Assembly (NCBI RefSeq): GCF_006385575.1 | Contig: NZ_CP041040.1 | Location: 3,286,001-3,350,000 of the forward strand | DNA from: Microbacterium foliorum | Lineage (GTDB): Bacteria; Actinomycetota; Actinomycetes; Actinomycetales; Microbacteriaceae | Length of the DNA: 64,000 bases | Direction of reading: 5' to 3' | Shown here: in pieces, positions 52,493-61,520 of the stretch | Layout: each line of letters opens with the position of its first letter | Numbering within the stretch: position 1 is the stretch's first letter | Position numbers and translations under genes: made by a program | The notes under the pieces: generated by a model | The model's database searches: none | Seen by the model: the letters and a program-made list of their open reading frames with translations, nothing else | What the model was told of the DNA's origin: nothing

Positions 52493-53650
52493 TCAGCGCA
52501 GCGTCAGGCTGCGCACCTGCGCGACCGGCTCGGGCATCCGCAGCGGACCCGCTCCCGGCGTGATCGTGCCGAGGATGCGCGGCTCGCGAGCTCCCGTGCC
52601 GCCGGGCGTCACGGCCGCGACTCCGTGCATGGTGCACCACCCGATCAGGGCGAACAGGATCGCCTCCTTGCTGTCGACGGGGGCACCGAGCTCGTCGGCG
52701 AGCACGACCTCGACGTCGGGGAGCGCATCGCGCAGCCCCTGCATGATCAGCGGGTTGTGGCATCCGCCGCCCGAGACGGCCAGGAACCGGATGCCGGCGG
52801 CGCGCACGTCCTGAGCCACCGTGCGCACGGTGAGTTCGGTGAGGGTGCGGATCAGGTCTGCCGGCGCGATACCGGGCCGCACCCCGTCGACGTGCGCCCG
52901 CACGTAGTCGAGGTGGAAGTGCTCCTTGCCGGTGCTCTTCGGGGCAGGGAGCGAGTAGTACGGGTCGGCGAGCAGGGTCTCGAGGAGGTCGTCGTCGACC
53001 GTTCCGGTACGCGCGATGGCCGCATCCGCGTCGTACCCGCGCTCGTTCAGCCCTTCGGCGACCACGACTGCGTCGACCAGCGCGTTCGCCGGACCGATGT
53101 CGTACGCCGAGAGCCCGTCGGGGCTCACGACGGTCATGTTCGCGATGCCGCCGAGATTGACCGCCGCCGACACCCCGGCGCGGCCGCGCAGCAGCAGCTC
53201 GTCGAGGAACGACACCAACGGGGCACCGTGGCCGCCGGCGGTGATGTCGCGGATGCGCACGTCAGACACCACCGGCGCTCCCACCCGCTCGGCGATCCAG
53301 GCGGGCTGCCCGATCTGCAGGGTGCCGAGAGCGTGGCCGTCGGCGACCCAGTGGAAGACGGTCTGCCCGTGCGTGCACACGGCATCCACTCCCCCGACCG
53401 CGTCGGATGCGGCGGCGGCGACCTCAGCGAAGGCCTGCCCGATCAGAGTGTCGAGCTCGCAGACCTCGGCGAGCGTCGTGGGCGCCGGAGGCAGCGCAGC
53501 GACGAGACGAGCGCGGAGCTCGGGCGCATAGGGGATGCTGCCCTCGTGCAGCACGGTGCCGTGCAGCGCGCCCTCGCTCTCCTCGAAGTCCACGACCGTG
53601 ACATCGATGCCGTCGTGCGAGGTTCCCGAGAGCAGTCCGAGTACGCGCAT
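52493..53650 (-). CDS. anmK: Anhydro-N-acetylmuramic acid kinase
   Basis: The 385-aa protein starts MRVLGLLSGTSHDGIDVTVV, the AnmK ATP-binding motif (usually GTSMDG, here GTSHDG). It continues with CTHGQTVFHW, NLGGIANMTVV, DIGPANALVDAVV and FLAVSGGGCHNPLIMQGL. It phosphorylates and opens 1,6-anhydroMurNAc during cell-wall recycling. GGAAGGA lies 6 bases before the ATG. Convergent with the 55-residue gene. Confidence 0.93.
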   Translation of the reverse strand: MRVLGLLSGTSHDGIDVTVVDFEESEGALHGTVLHEGSIPYAPELRARLVAALPPAPTTLAEVCELDTLIGQAFAEVAAAASDAVGGVDAVCTHGQTVFHWVADGHALGTLQIGQPAWIAERVGAPVVSDVRIRDITAGGHGAPLVSFLDELLLRGRAGVSAAVNLGGIANMTVVSPDGLSAYDIGPANALVDAVVVAEGLNERGYDADAAIARTGTVDDDLLETLLADPYYSLPAPKSTGKEHFHLDYVRAHVDGVRPGIAPADLIRTLTELTVRTVAQDVRAAGIRFLAVSGGGCHNPLIMQGLRDALPDVEVVLADELGAPVDSKEAILFALIGWCTMHGVAAVTPGGTGAREPRILGTITPGAGPLRMPEPVAQVRSLTLR

Positions 53651-53814
53651 GCGTGTTCCTTCCGTCGCCTGCTACGAGCGTATGCCGATTTTGTTAGGGA
53701 GGCGAACGGAATTCACGACGAACCCGTAATACTGCAGAATCGACAGGAGCCTTGATGCACTCGAGGCGGATATCGGGGCTGCCCTCGACAGATTGGCGAA
53801 GTGTGGCGCTGACG

Positions 53815-54717
53815 TCAGCGCAGAACGAGTGCCGCGGCGCCGATGAGCGGCCCCTCGTCACCGAGGCCCGAGCGCACGACACGTGTGCGACGCGAGTACT
53901 CGTGCGCGGCGCTCGCGGTGAGGGCCTGCTGCACGAGGTCGATGTAGTCGGCGGAGACCCGAGAGAACCCGCCACCGATCGCCACCATATCGAGGTCTAC
54001 GAGGGTCGCTGCGTCTGCGAGCGCTTCGCCTACGGCCTTCGCCGATCGCTCGATCGCTGCGCGGGCGATGGAGTCTCCGGCGGCGGCATCCCGTGCCAGG
54101 TCTTCGCCAGTGGCTCCCGTCCAGCCCTGTTGCTGCGCCCAGGCGGCGCTCGCCGGCCCCGAAGCGATCTCCTCGAGAGTCAGTCCGCCTTCGCGGCGCA
54201 CCTGGCCCAGGTGACCGGCGTTGCCAGTGGCGCCGGGGATGTATGCGCCGTTCACGACGAATCCGCCGCCCACGCCCGTCGAGACGACGATCGACAGCGA
54301 GGCACCGGCATCCTGCGTGGCACCGAGCCACGACTCGGCCAGTGCCAGCGCACCGCCGTCGTGGCCGAGAGTCGTCGGGACCTCGCGGCCGAGCACCTTG
54401 GTAGCTGCGGCCCGCACCGACTCCGCGAGTCCGAAGCCGCGGGCGAGCGGCATGTTCACCGGGACGATGGATCCTGTGCCGCGGTCGATCGGGCCTGCGC
54501 TGCCTGCCCCCGCACCCACCAGCTCGGCATCCGCGGGCAGCGCTGCCAGCGCGTGCGTGACGATCGCGAGCACCGCGGCGTTCAGCGACTCGAGCGTCGC
54601 TTCGCGGCCTGTCGCCTGGCGCGAACGGCTGCCGTCGACCAGCACACCGTGCTCGTCGACGAGCGCGGCCTCCATCTTGGTGCCGCCGACGTCGACGGCG
54701 AGTGCGTAGCGGGTCAC
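53815..54717 (-). CDS. ROK-family sugar kinase
   Basis: The GTG at 54717 overlaps the pyrE stop (GTGA 54714-54717) and gives 300 aa. It has ALAVDVGGTKMEAALVD (phosphate loop), AGAGSAGPID, NMPLARGFGL, and GHDGGALALAESW. GVGGGFVVNGAYIPGATGNAGHLGQV lies in the ROK core with GHLGQV. The usual zinc-binding CxCGxxGCxE motif of ROK glucokinases is missing, which occurs in some actinobacterial members. Substrate is probably a hexose or an amino sugar. Co-transcription with pyrE is likely. The 164 bases upstream of anmK (53651-53814) hold no supported gene. Confidence 0.88.
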   Translation of the reverse strand: MTRYALAVDVGGTKMEAALVDEHGVLVDGSRSRQATGREATLESLNAAVLAIVTHALAALPADAELVGAGAGSAGPIDRGTGSIVPVNMPLARGFGLAESVRAAATKVLGREVPTTLGHDGGALALAESWLGATQDAGASLSIVVSTGVGGGFVVNGAYIPGATGNAGHLGQVRREGGLTLEEIASGPASAAWAQQQGWTGATGEDLARDAAAGDSIARAAIERSAKAVGEALADAATLVDLDMVAIGGGFSRVSADYIDLVQQALTASAAHEYSRRTRVVRSGLGDEGPLIGAAALVLR

Positions 54718-55274
54718 TGGGGGTCGAGTCCGAGGTCGTCGAGGTCGAAGGCTGCGCGCCATTCGAGACCCTCGGCTTCGATCGCGGCCTGCGCCCCGGT
54801 CTTGCGGTCGACGATCACGGCGACGGCGACGATCTCGGCACCCTCCTTGCGCAGCGCCTCCACGGCCTTGAGCGCGGACTGCCCCGTGGTCGAGGTGTCT
54901 TCGAGCACGACGACGCGCTTGCCCTTGACGTCTGCGCCCTCGATCTGGCGGCCGCGGCCGTGGTCCTTCGGCTCCTTGCGCACGACGAACGCGTCGAGCG
55001 GCTTGTCGGCGGCGACCGAGGCGTGAAGGACCGAGTTGGCGATCGGGTCGGCGCCGAGCGTCAGACCTCCAACGGCCACGACGTCGAGGTCGCCGATCAG
55101 GTCGAGCATGATGCGGCCGATCGCGGGGGCCGCGCGGTGGTCGAGGGTGAGCTTGCGCATGTCGACGTAGTACGTCGCCTTCTTGCCGCTCGAGAGGGTG
55201 AAGTCTCCGTGGAACACGGCCTCTTCCTTGATGAGGTCGAGGAGGGTCTGGCGGTCTACGTCGAGTGCGGTCAC
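54714..55274 (-). CDS. pyrE: Orotate phosphoribosyltransferase
   Basis: The 186-aa protein starts at GTG 55274; TACACT lies 7 bases before it. The PRPP-binding loop is VVLEDTSTTGQSALKAVEAL (two acidic residues then T-S/T-T-G). The hood region LSSGKKATYYVDMRKLTLD is typical of orotate enzymes. It makes OMP from orotate in pyrimidine synthesis. It is divergent from xthA. Confidence 0.93.
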   Translation of the reverse strand: MTALDVDRQTLLDLIKEEAVFHGDFTLSSGKKATYYVDMRKLTLDHRAAPAIGRIMLDLIGDLDVVAVGGLTLGADPIANSVLHASVAADKPLDAFVVRKEPKDHGRGRQIEGADVKGKRVVVLEDTSTTGQSALKAVEALRKEGAEIVAVAVIVDRKTGAQAAIEAEGLEWRAAFDLDDLGLDPQ

Positions 55275-55311
55275 GGCATCCAGTGTAGGAGGTGGGCCCT
55301 AGGCTTGACGC

Positions 55312-56160
55312 ATGCGCTTGGCCACCTGGAACGTCAACTCCATCCGCACCCGTGTCACCCGCACCGTCGAGTTCGCCGTCCGCGAGGACATCGACGTGCT
55401 GTCGATGCAGGAGATCAAGTGCAAGCCCGAGCAGTTCCCTTATGGGCCGTTCGAAGAGGCCGGCTATCACGTCGAGGTCCACGGCCTCAATCAGTGGAAC
55501 GGCGTCGCGATCGCGAGCCGCCTGCCGATCACCGACGTGCGCACCGCGTTCGACGGCATGCCTGGGTTCGCCAAGGGGCATGAGGGGCCGGATGCTCCGC
55601 TCGAGGCACGCGCCCTGGGAGCGCTCGTCGACGGCGTGCGCGTGTGGAGCCTGTACGTGCCGAACGGCCGCTCGCTCGACGACCCGCACTACGCCTACAA
55701 ACTGCACTGGCTCGAGGCTCTCAAGCAGGCGACCGCGGCAGAGCTCGCGGCGAACCCCGATCTGCCGCTCGCCCTGGTCGGCGATTTCAACATCATCCCG
55801 TTCGACACCGACAACGGCGACCCCGACATCGTCGAGGGTGTCTCGACCCACGTCTCGCCGGAGGAACGCCAGGCCTTCTTCGCGTTCGGCGATGCGGGCG
55901 TCACCGACGTCGTGCGCCCGCTGATCCCCGAGGGCTTCACCTACTGGGACTACCAGCGCCTGAAGTTCCCCCGCAACGAGGGCGTCCGCATCGACTTCGT
56001 GCTCGGGTCGAAGGCGCTGGCGGATGCCGTCACGGGCGCATCCATCCACCGCGACGAGCGTAAGGGCGAACAGCCCAGCGACCACGTCCCGGTGGTCGTC
56101 GAGTTCGATCTGGGCGGCGCCGATGAAGACGACGACGACCTGCCGATGATCTTCTCCTGA
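55312..56160 (+). CDS. xthA: Exodeoxyribonuclease III (AP endonuclease)
   Basis: The 282-aa protein has the exonuclease III catalytic set: ATWNVNSIRTR, MQEIKCKPEQF (metal Glu), WSLYVPNGRSLDD, ALVGDFNIIPFDTDN, RIDFVLGSKAL and SDHVPVVVEFDL. It cleaves abasic sites and trims 3' ends in base excision repair. An Asp/Glu-rich tail ends the protein. TAGGCT lies 6 bases before the ATG. Confidence 0.93.
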   Translation: MRLATWNVNSIRTRVTRTVEFAVREDIDVLSMQEIKCKPEQFPYGPFEEAGYHVEVHGLNQWNGVAIASRLPITDVRTAFDGMPGFAKGHEGPDAPLEARALGALVDGVRVWSLYVPNGRSLDDPHYAYKLHWLEALKQATAAELAANPDLPLALVGDFNIIPFDTDNGDPDIVEGVSTHVSPEERQAFFAFGDAGVTDVVRPLIPEGFTYWDYQRLKFPRNEGVRIDFVLGSKALADAVTGASIHRDERKGEQPSDHVPVVVEFDLGGADEDDDDLPMIFS

Positions 56161-56189
56161 CCCTTCGACGACCTCAGGGACCCAGCGAC

Positions 56190-57005
56190 GTGACCCTCCG
56201 CCTGATCGCGACCGATCTCGACGGGACCCTGCTCGACTCCTCGTCGTCGGTCACCAGGCGCACCCGCGCGGCGCTCGATGCGGCGCGGGCCCGCGGCATC
56301 CATGTCGTCCCGGTGACGGCCCGTCAACCGATCGGGCTGCGCGCGCTCGCGGGTGACGCGGGGTTCGACGGCTGGGCACTGTGCAGCAACGGCGCGTACG
56401 CGACGCACCTCGTCGACGGACGGATGCTGTTCGCCGAGGAGCTTCCGGCCGAGACGATCCGCACCCTGGCCGAGGCGCTGCGCGCCAGCATCCCCGGACT
56501 GCTGTTCGCGAGCGTCCGCGAGGGCGGCGAGACGTTCGTCGCCCAACACGGCTACGCCGAGATCGCGGCCCTCGCCGACCACAAGCGCGATCCGCGCACG
56601 ATGGGCGGCGTCGAGCTCGACCACGTGCTCGCCGCCCCCAGTCTCAAGCTGGTGATCCGGCATCCCGAGCTCGCCCCGGCGGCCCTGTTCGACGCGCTGT
56701 GTGCGCTCGGGCTGACCGGCTTCGAAGCGACGCTCTCGGGTGCTCCGTTCCTCGAGGTCATGGCCGAGGGCGTCACCAAGGCCACGGGACTGGCTCGCCT
56801 CTGCGCGCACCTCGACATCGAACGCCGCGACGTCATCGCCTTCGGCGACGCCCTCAACGACGTCGAGATGCTGCGCTGGGCCGGCCACGGCGTCGCGATG
56901 GCCGGCGCCGCGGATGTCGTGCAGGATGCCGCCGACGAGACGACCACCTCGAACGACGACGACGGGGTGGCGAGGGTGATCGAGCGGATGCTCGGGATCG
57001 GCTGA
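56190..57005 (+). CDS. Cof-type HAD-IIB phosphatase
   Basis: The 271-aa protein (GTG start) has motif I ATDLDGTLLDSSSSV, a cap domain, a Lys in EVMAEGVTKATGLARL and the last motif IAFGDALNDVEMLRWAG. This is the standard Cof/IIB arrangement for sugar-phosphate or flavin-nucleotide phosphatases. It lies 29 bases after xthA on the same strand. Confidence 0.9.
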   Translation: MTLRLIATDLDGTLLDSSSSVTRRTRAALDAARARGIHVVPVTARQPIGLRALAGDAGFDGWALCSNGAYATHLVDGRMLFAEELPAETIRTLAEALRASIPGLLFASVREGGETFVAQHGYAEIAALADHKRDPRTMGGVELDHVLAAPSLKLVIRHPELAPAALFDALCALGLTGFEATLSGAPFLEVMAEGVTKATGLARLCAHLDIERRDVIAFGDALNDVEMLRWAGHGVAMAGAADVVQDAADETTTSNDDDGVARVIERMLGIG

Positions 57006-57023
57006 CGGTCTCCTGCCGCCGCT

Positions 57024-57650
57024 TCACCCCTCGAAGGTCCCGACCTCCGGCACCCGATCCGTGCGTCCGTAGCGCAGCAGCATCACACCGCTCTCGTCGA
57101 CGACCGGCGGCTCGAGCAGCCGCAGCACCGACGGCTTCGCCCCGTCGTCGAAGACCTTCTTGCCCGTGCCGAGCAGGATCGGATACACCCACAGGTTGAG
57201 CTCGTCGAACAGCCCCGCGGCGAGCAGCGAGTGCACGAAGTCGATGCTGCCGATCACGTGCACCTTGTCGTGCTGTGCCCGCAGTTCGGCGATCTCGGCG
57301 GCAAGATCGTCGCCGATGCGGTGACTGTTCTGCCACGCGAGTGCGATGTCGGCGTTCCGCGAAGCGACATACTTCGGCACACGGTCGAAGAGCCTGCCGA
57401 TCTCCCCGGACGGGCCGTCGGTGTGGTGCGGCCAGTACGACGCGAAGATGTCATACGTACGGCGGCCGAGCAGCAGCGCGTCGAGCCCCTGCATCCCCTT
57501 CGAGACGGTCTCCCCCATGCCCGAAGACGGGTACCCGGCCTGCCACCCGCTGAACTCGAACCCTCCGGCCGTGTCCTCGTCGATGCCGCCCGGCCCCTGT
57601 GCGACGCCGTCGAGGGTCATGAAGAGGTCGATCAGGATGCGTCCGGTCAT
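57024..57650 (-). CDS. Dihydrofolate-reductase-family protein (RibD C-terminal domain)
   Basis: The 208-aa protein begins RILIDLFMTLDGVAQGPGG, the RibD_C/DHFR-like N-terminal strand and loop, with LLLGRRTYDIFASYWP and VIGSIDFVHSLLAAGLFDEL at expected places. It is likely an NADPH-dependent reductase of unknown substrate. GGGAG lies 7 bases before the ATG. Convergent with the HAD gene. Confidence 0.88.
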   Translation of the reverse strand: MTGRILIDLFMTLDGVAQGPGGIDEDTAGGFEFSGWQAGYPSSGMGETVSKGMQGLDALLLGRRTYDIFASYWPHHTDGPSGEIGRLFDRVPKYVASRNADIALAWQNSHRIGDDLAAEIAELRAQHDKVHVIGSIDFVHSLLAAGLFDELNLWVYPILLGTGKKVFDDGAKPSVLRLLEPPVVDESGVMLLRYGRTDRVPEVGTFEG

Positions 57651-57663
57651 GGAGTGCTCCCAC

Positions 57664-58104
57664 TCAGGCAGGGTCGCCGTGCTCCGCGAGGTACGCGTCG
57701 GGGCCCTGCTCGGCGGCTGCGGGATCCATGTACATGAACTCGATCACGTTGCCGTCTGGGTCCTCGAGGTCGCGGGAGTACATGAAGCCGTAGTCCTGCG
57801 GGTCCTTCGGTTCGGTGCCGCCCGCGGCGAGTCCGGCGGCGAGCACGGCATCCACCTCGTCGCGCGAGTCACGGCTGATCGCGACGAGAACCTGGGCCGC
57901 ATCCTTCGGGTCCACGACCGCCTTGTCGGTGAACGTCGAGAAGTACTCGCGGGTGAGCACCATGAAGAAGACGTCGTCGCTCCACACGACGCAGGCGGCG
58001 TTCTCATCGGTGAACATCGGATTGATCTCGCAGCCGAGGGCCGTGTAGAACGCCTTCGAGCGCTCGAGATCGCCCGTGGGCAGGTTGACGAAGATCTTGG
58101 TCAC
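57664..58104 (-). CDS. VOC-family (glyoxalase/bleomycin-resistance fold) protein
   Basis: The GTG at 58104 (AGGAG 5-6 bases upstream) gives 146 aa. It has KIFVNLPTGDLERSKAFYTALG, a central strand FFMVLTREYFSTF, and late SRDLEDPDGNVIEFMYMDP, which holds the usual metal-ligand Glu. This is the common single-chain VOC layout; the enzymatic role is not clear. It lies 13 bases after the reductase start, same strand. Confidence 0.88.
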   Translation of the reverse strand: MTKIFVNLPTGDLERSKAFYTALGCEINPMFTDENAACVVWSDDVFFMVLTREYFSTFTDKAVVDPKDAAQVLVAISRDSRDEVDAVLAAGLAAGGTEPKDPQDYGFMYSRDLEDPDGNVIEFMYMDPAAAEQGPDAYLAEHGDPA

Positions 58105-58190
58105 GCTGACTCCTCTGTCGATGCTGTCGCAAGCATGCTCGCGAAAGATCCTCGACCCGTCAAGGCTTCCCACACATCCGGCACAGCACG

Positions 58191-58208
58191 ATCCCCCGCA
58201 CGGGGGAT
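58191..58208. promoter_or_regulatory. Inverted repeat ATCCCCC-GCAC-GGGGGAT before the histidine kinase
   Basis: ATCCCCC (58191-58197) and GGGGGAT (58202-58208) lie about 23 bases before TACGGT (58231-58236), the -10-like element of the kinase gene, so near the -35. A related repeat precedes the ABC operon at 62803-62832. It is a candidate site for the NarL-type regulator. Confidence 0.55.
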
Positions 58209-58242
58209 GCCGCCGCATCCGCCGCGGCTCTACGGTGGGGGG

Positions 58243-59541
58243 ATGCCCGCAGCGCCGTTCACCCGCATCCCCAGTGTCCGCGAGAAGCGCGGTGATCTCG
58301 TGCTCGCTGCGGTGATGTTCGTCGGGGCGGTCCTGAGCGCGGCGCTCTCGACGGTGGCCGAGATCTACGGCGACACCAGGGCAGAACCGTGGACCGCATT
58401 GGTCTATGCGGTGGCCGTCACAGCACCGCTCGCGGTGCGGCGGCGCTGGCCGGCCCAGGTCGCCATCGCCATCTCCGTGGCGTACTTCCTCGCGATCTCG
58501 TTCCAGGTGCCCGAGATCTACGTCGGCAACATCGCCATGTTCGTCTCGCTGTACACGGTGGGCGCGTGGATGAACAACCGCAGAGCAGCGATGATCGTGC
58601 GCGTCTCGATCATCGTCGGCATGTTCGTGTGGCTGATCATCACGATGTACCGCCAGGCGATCGAAGAGGCCGACAAGGCCGAGGTCGTGGCGGGACTTCT
58701 GTCGCCCTACCTCGCCTTCATGCTCATCCAGCTACTGCTGAACGTGCTGTACTTCGGGGGCGCCTACTACTTCGGCGAGCGCTCATGGCATGCCGCACAG
58801 GAGCGCGCGGTGCTCGAGCAGCGCACGGTGGAGCTCGAGCAGGAGCGCGAGGTGACGGCAGCACAGGCCGTGGCTCTCGACCGCGTGCGCATCGCCCGCG
58901 AGCTGCATGACGTGGTCGCCCACCATGTGTCGGTGATGGGTGTGCAGGCGGGTGCCGCACGGCTCGTGATCGATCAGGACCCCGAGAAGTCCAAGAGCAT
59001 CCTGAGCGGGATCGAGGAGTCGGCGCGCGATGCGATCCACGAGCTGCGGCATCTGCTCGAGACCCTCCGCACCCCCGGCGGCGAGACGACGGATGCCGCG
59101 TCGACCGTGACGCTCGACGACATCCGCTCACTCGCCGAGGCGTCGACCGAGGCGGGGTTGCCCACGCACTACGTCGTGATCGGTGAACCGGTGCCCGTGC
59201 CCTCGCTCGTCGCTGTGAACCTGTACCGCATCGCCCAGGAGTCGCTCACGAACGCCCGGCGCCACGCAGGCGTCGGCGCCACGGCCGATGTGCGCGTGCG
59301 CTACGACGACGCCGGTGTCGAGGTCGAGATCGTCAACACCGGCCGCGCCGTGGCGGCGCTTCGCCCCGGGCTCGGCCAACTCGGCATGCGCGAGCGCGCA
59401 GCGGCATCCGGGGGCACGCTCGACATCGCTCCGCGTCCGGCCGGAGGGCTGCGGGTGCGGGCTCGCGTTCCGCTGACCGGCAAGGGCGTCGACCAGACCG
59501 AGCCAGCAGAGCCGCTGATCGAGACGGGCACCTCCTCATGA
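58243..59541 (+). CDS. NarL-system sensor histidine kinase (HisKA_3)
   Basis: The ATG at 58243 gives 432 aa; TACGGT lies 6 bases before it. The first 190 residues hold about five to six membrane segments without a large outer domain. A coiled segment (VLEQRTVELEQEREVTAAQ) leads to the phosphorylated His in RIARELHDVVAHHVSVM. The ATPase N box is NLYRIAQESLTNARRHA and the G box region GLGQLGMRERAAASGG. The membrane topology recalls DesK-like kinases that sense the membrane itself. It overlaps its regulator's start (59538). Confidence 0.92.
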   Translation: MPAAPFTRIPSVREKRGDLVLAAVMFVGAVLSAALSTVAEIYGDTRAEPWTALVYAVAVTAPLAVRRRWPAQVAIAISVAYFLAISFQVPEIYVGNIAMFVSLYTVGAWMNNRRAAMIVRVSIIVGMFVWLIITMYRQAIEEADKAEVVAGLLSPYLAFMLIQLLLNVLYFGGAYYFGERSWHAAQERAVLEQRTVELEQEREVTAAQAVALDRVRIARELHDVVAHHVSVMGVQAGAARLVIDQDPEKSKSILSGIEESARDAIHELRHLLETLRTPGGETTDAASTVTLDDIRSLAEASTEAGLPTHYVVIGEPVPVPSLVAVNLYRIAQESLTNARRHAGVGATADVRVRYDDAGVEVEIVNTGRAVAALRPGLGQLGMRERAAASGGTLDIAPRPAGGLRVRARVPLTGKGVDQTEPAEPLIETGTSS

Positions 59542-60260
59542 GCCATACCGACGCGCCGATCCGAGTCCTGCTCGTCGACGACCACGCGATGCTGCGCGCC
59601 GGATTCCGGACGATCCTCGACACGCAGCGCGACATCACGGTGGTCGGCGAGGCGGCGACCGGTGCCGAGGCGGTGGCGCAGGCATCGACTCTTCGCCCGG
59701 ACGTCATCACGATGGACGTGCAGATGCCCGACATGGACGGCATCGAAGCCACGCGGCGGATCGTCGCAGACCCGCAGGTCGGGGCGGCCATCGCGATCGT
59801 GACGACGTTCGATCGCGACGACTACCTCTATCAGGCGCTGGATGCCGGAGCGAGCGGGTTCCTGCTCAAGAACGCCGGCGCGGAGGATCTCATCGCGGCG
59901 GTCCGCGCTCTCGCAGCGGGCGACGGGATGCTGGCGCCCGAGGTCACGCGCCGGGTGCTGGCTCGGTTCACCACAGCATCCGCCACAGCATCCAACCCGG
60001 CATCCGCGCCGACATCCGCGCCGGCGTCCGCCCCCGCGCCGTCGCAGGTCGCCGCGACTGTGCTCGCCGACCCGCTCACCGACCGAGAGGCCGAGGTGCT
60101 CGTGCTGCTGGCTGACGCCCGCAGCAACGCCGAGATCGCGAGCGCCCTGTTCATCGGCGAGGCCACCGTGAAGACGCACGTCTCACGCATCCTGCAGAAG
60201 CTCGGCGCGCGGGACCGCGTGCAGGCCGTCGTGCTCGCGCACCGCATGGGACTCACGTAG
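59538..60260 (+). CDS. NarL/FixJ-family response regulator
   Basis: The 240-aa protein has a receiver domain with VLLVDDHAMLRAGF (acidic pair), the phospho-acceptor in DVITMDVQMPDMDG, and the switch Thr/Lys in IVTTFDRD and FLLKNAG. A Ala/Ser/Pro linker of about 30 residues (ASATASNPASAP type) is longer than usual. The LuxR-type helix-turn-helix is LTDREAEVLVLLADARSNAEI and ATVKTHVSRILQKLGARDR. ATG overlaps the kinase stop, so the two are coupled. Likely targets are the repeats at 58191 and 62803. Confidence 0.93.
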   Translation: MSHTDAPIRVLLVDDHAMLRAGFRTILDTQRDITVVGEAATGAEAVAQASTLRPDVITMDVQMPDMDGIEATRRIVADPQVGAAIAIVTTFDRDDYLYQALDAGASGFLLKNAGAEDLIAAVRALAAGDGMLAPEVTRRVLARFTTASATASNPASAPTSAPASAPAPSQVAATVLADPLTDREAEVLVLLADARSNAEIASALFIGEATVKTHVSRILQKLGARDRVQAVVLAHRMGLT

Positions 60261-60284
60261 CCCTACCCCGATACCCTCGGATCC

Positions 60285-61457
60285 ATGCCCGAAGCCGCAC
60301 CCCTCTCGCGTCCGATCCTGGCCGGGGTGGTCACCGCACTGGTCGGATTCACGAGTTCGTTCGCCGTCGTGCTCACGGGCCTCGGTGCCGTGGGTGCCAC
60401 GCCTGCGCAGGCGGCCAGCGGGCTGCTCGCCGTCAGCCTCACGATGGGGCTCGCCTGCATCGTGCTCGCCTGGCGGTATCGGATGCCGATCACCGTCGCC
60501 TGGTCGACCCCCGGCGCCGCGCTCCTCGCCGCGACCGGCGTGGTCGACGGCGGATGGTCAGCCGCCGTCGGCGCTTTCCTGGTCGCGGCCGCGCTGATCC
60601 TGCTCACGGCGCTCTGGCCGGCGCTCGGTGCGCTGATCGCCCGCATCCCCCCGTCGATCGCGCAGGCGATGCTCGCCGGAGTGCTTCTACCGCTGTGTCT
60701 CGCGCCGATCACCGGACTCGTGGCGAACCCGTGGGGCGTGGTTCCCGTCGTGCTGACGTGGCTGGTCTTCGCACGCCTCGCGCCGCGGTGGGCCGTGCCG
60801 CTCGCCTTCGTCGCGGCAGCGGTCGTGGTCGCGGTCTCGCTGCTGCAGGAGCGCTCCGCCGTCGACGCCGGCCTCCTCGTGCCCCGGATCGAGCTCACCG
60901 CCCCGACCTTCACGGTCGGAGCTCTCGTCGGTCTCGCGCTGCCCCTGTTCATCGTCACGATGGCCTCGCAGAACGTGCCGGGCATCGCCATCATGCGCAG
61001 CTTCGGCTACGAGGTGCCATGGCGCCCTGCGATGCTCGTGACGGGTGTCGGAACAGCGCTCGGCGCGACGGCCGGCGGTCATGCCATCAACCTCGCAGCG
61101 ATCAGCGCAGCCCTCGCCGCCTCACCCGACGCCGACCCCGATCCGAAGCGGCGCTGGGTCGCCGGCGTCTCGACCGGCGTCTCGTACCTGGTGCTCGGCG
61201 GCTTCTCGGCTGCATTCGCCACGCTGGTGCTGCTGGCTCCCGAGGCGGTGATCCCGGCGGTGGCAGGGCTCGCGCTGTTCGCCGCCTTCGGGTCTTCCGT
61301 GCAGCAGGCGATCGACGACCCCGGCGAGCGCATCCCCGCGGTCGTGACCTTCCTGGTCGCGGCATCCGGCATCGCGGTGCTGGGAGTCAGCGCCGCCTTC
61401 TGGGCTCTCGTCGCGGGCCTCGTCGTGCGCGCGGTGCTGCATGTCGGGCGCCGCTGA
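60285..61457 (+). CDS. BenE-family benzoate/proton symporter
   Basis: The 390-aa protein has eleven or twelve membrane segments and BenE features: ITVAWSTPGAALLAATG near the first third and VTMASQNVPGIAIMRSFGYEVPW in the middle, followed by GGHAINLAAISAAL. The family takes up benzoate or exports other aromatic acids. No benzoate catabolic genes are nearby. TACCCT lies 7 bases before the ATG. Confidence 0.9.
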   Translation: MPEAAPLSRPILAGVVTALVGFTSSFAVVLTGLGAVGATPAQAASGLLAVSLTMGLACIVLAWRYRMPITVAWSTPGAALLAATGVVDGGWSAAVGAFLVAAALILLTALWPALGALIARIPPSIAQAMLAGVLLPLCLAPITGLVANPWGVVPVVLTWLVFARLAPRWAVPLAFVAAAVVVAVSLLQERSAVDAGLLVPRIELTAPTFTVGALVGLALPLFIVTMASQNVPGIAIMRSFGYEVPWRPAMLVTGVGTALGATAGGHAINLAAISAALAASPDADPDPKRRWVAGVSTGVSYLVLGGFSAAFATLVLLAPEAVIPAVAGLALFAAFGSSVQQAIDDPGERIPAVVTFLVAASGIAVLGVSAAFWALVAGLVVRAVLHVGRR

Positions 61458-61488
61458 CAACGGCACCCTGACACCGGGCGCCGCTGAC
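61445..61488 (+). repeat. 14-base direct repeat at the end of the BenE gene
   Basis: CGGGCGCCGCTGAC occurs at 61445-61458 and 61475-61488, 30 bases apart. The first copy contains the BenE stop codon. It looks like a small local duplication. Confidence 0.6.
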
Positions 61489-61520
61489 CCGCACCGAGCG
61501 CGCTCGGCTACCGTGGACGC

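Noticed and set aside
53651..53814. Lower-GC gap upstream of anmK as a hidden gene
   Set aside because: Short frames exist on both strands but none has both a start signal and coding character.
53815..56085. A 756-codon minus frame joining ROK, pyrE antiphase and xthA antisense
   Set aside because: Only the first part read from GTG 54717 has kinase motifs; the rest runs antisense to xthA and out of frame with pyrE.
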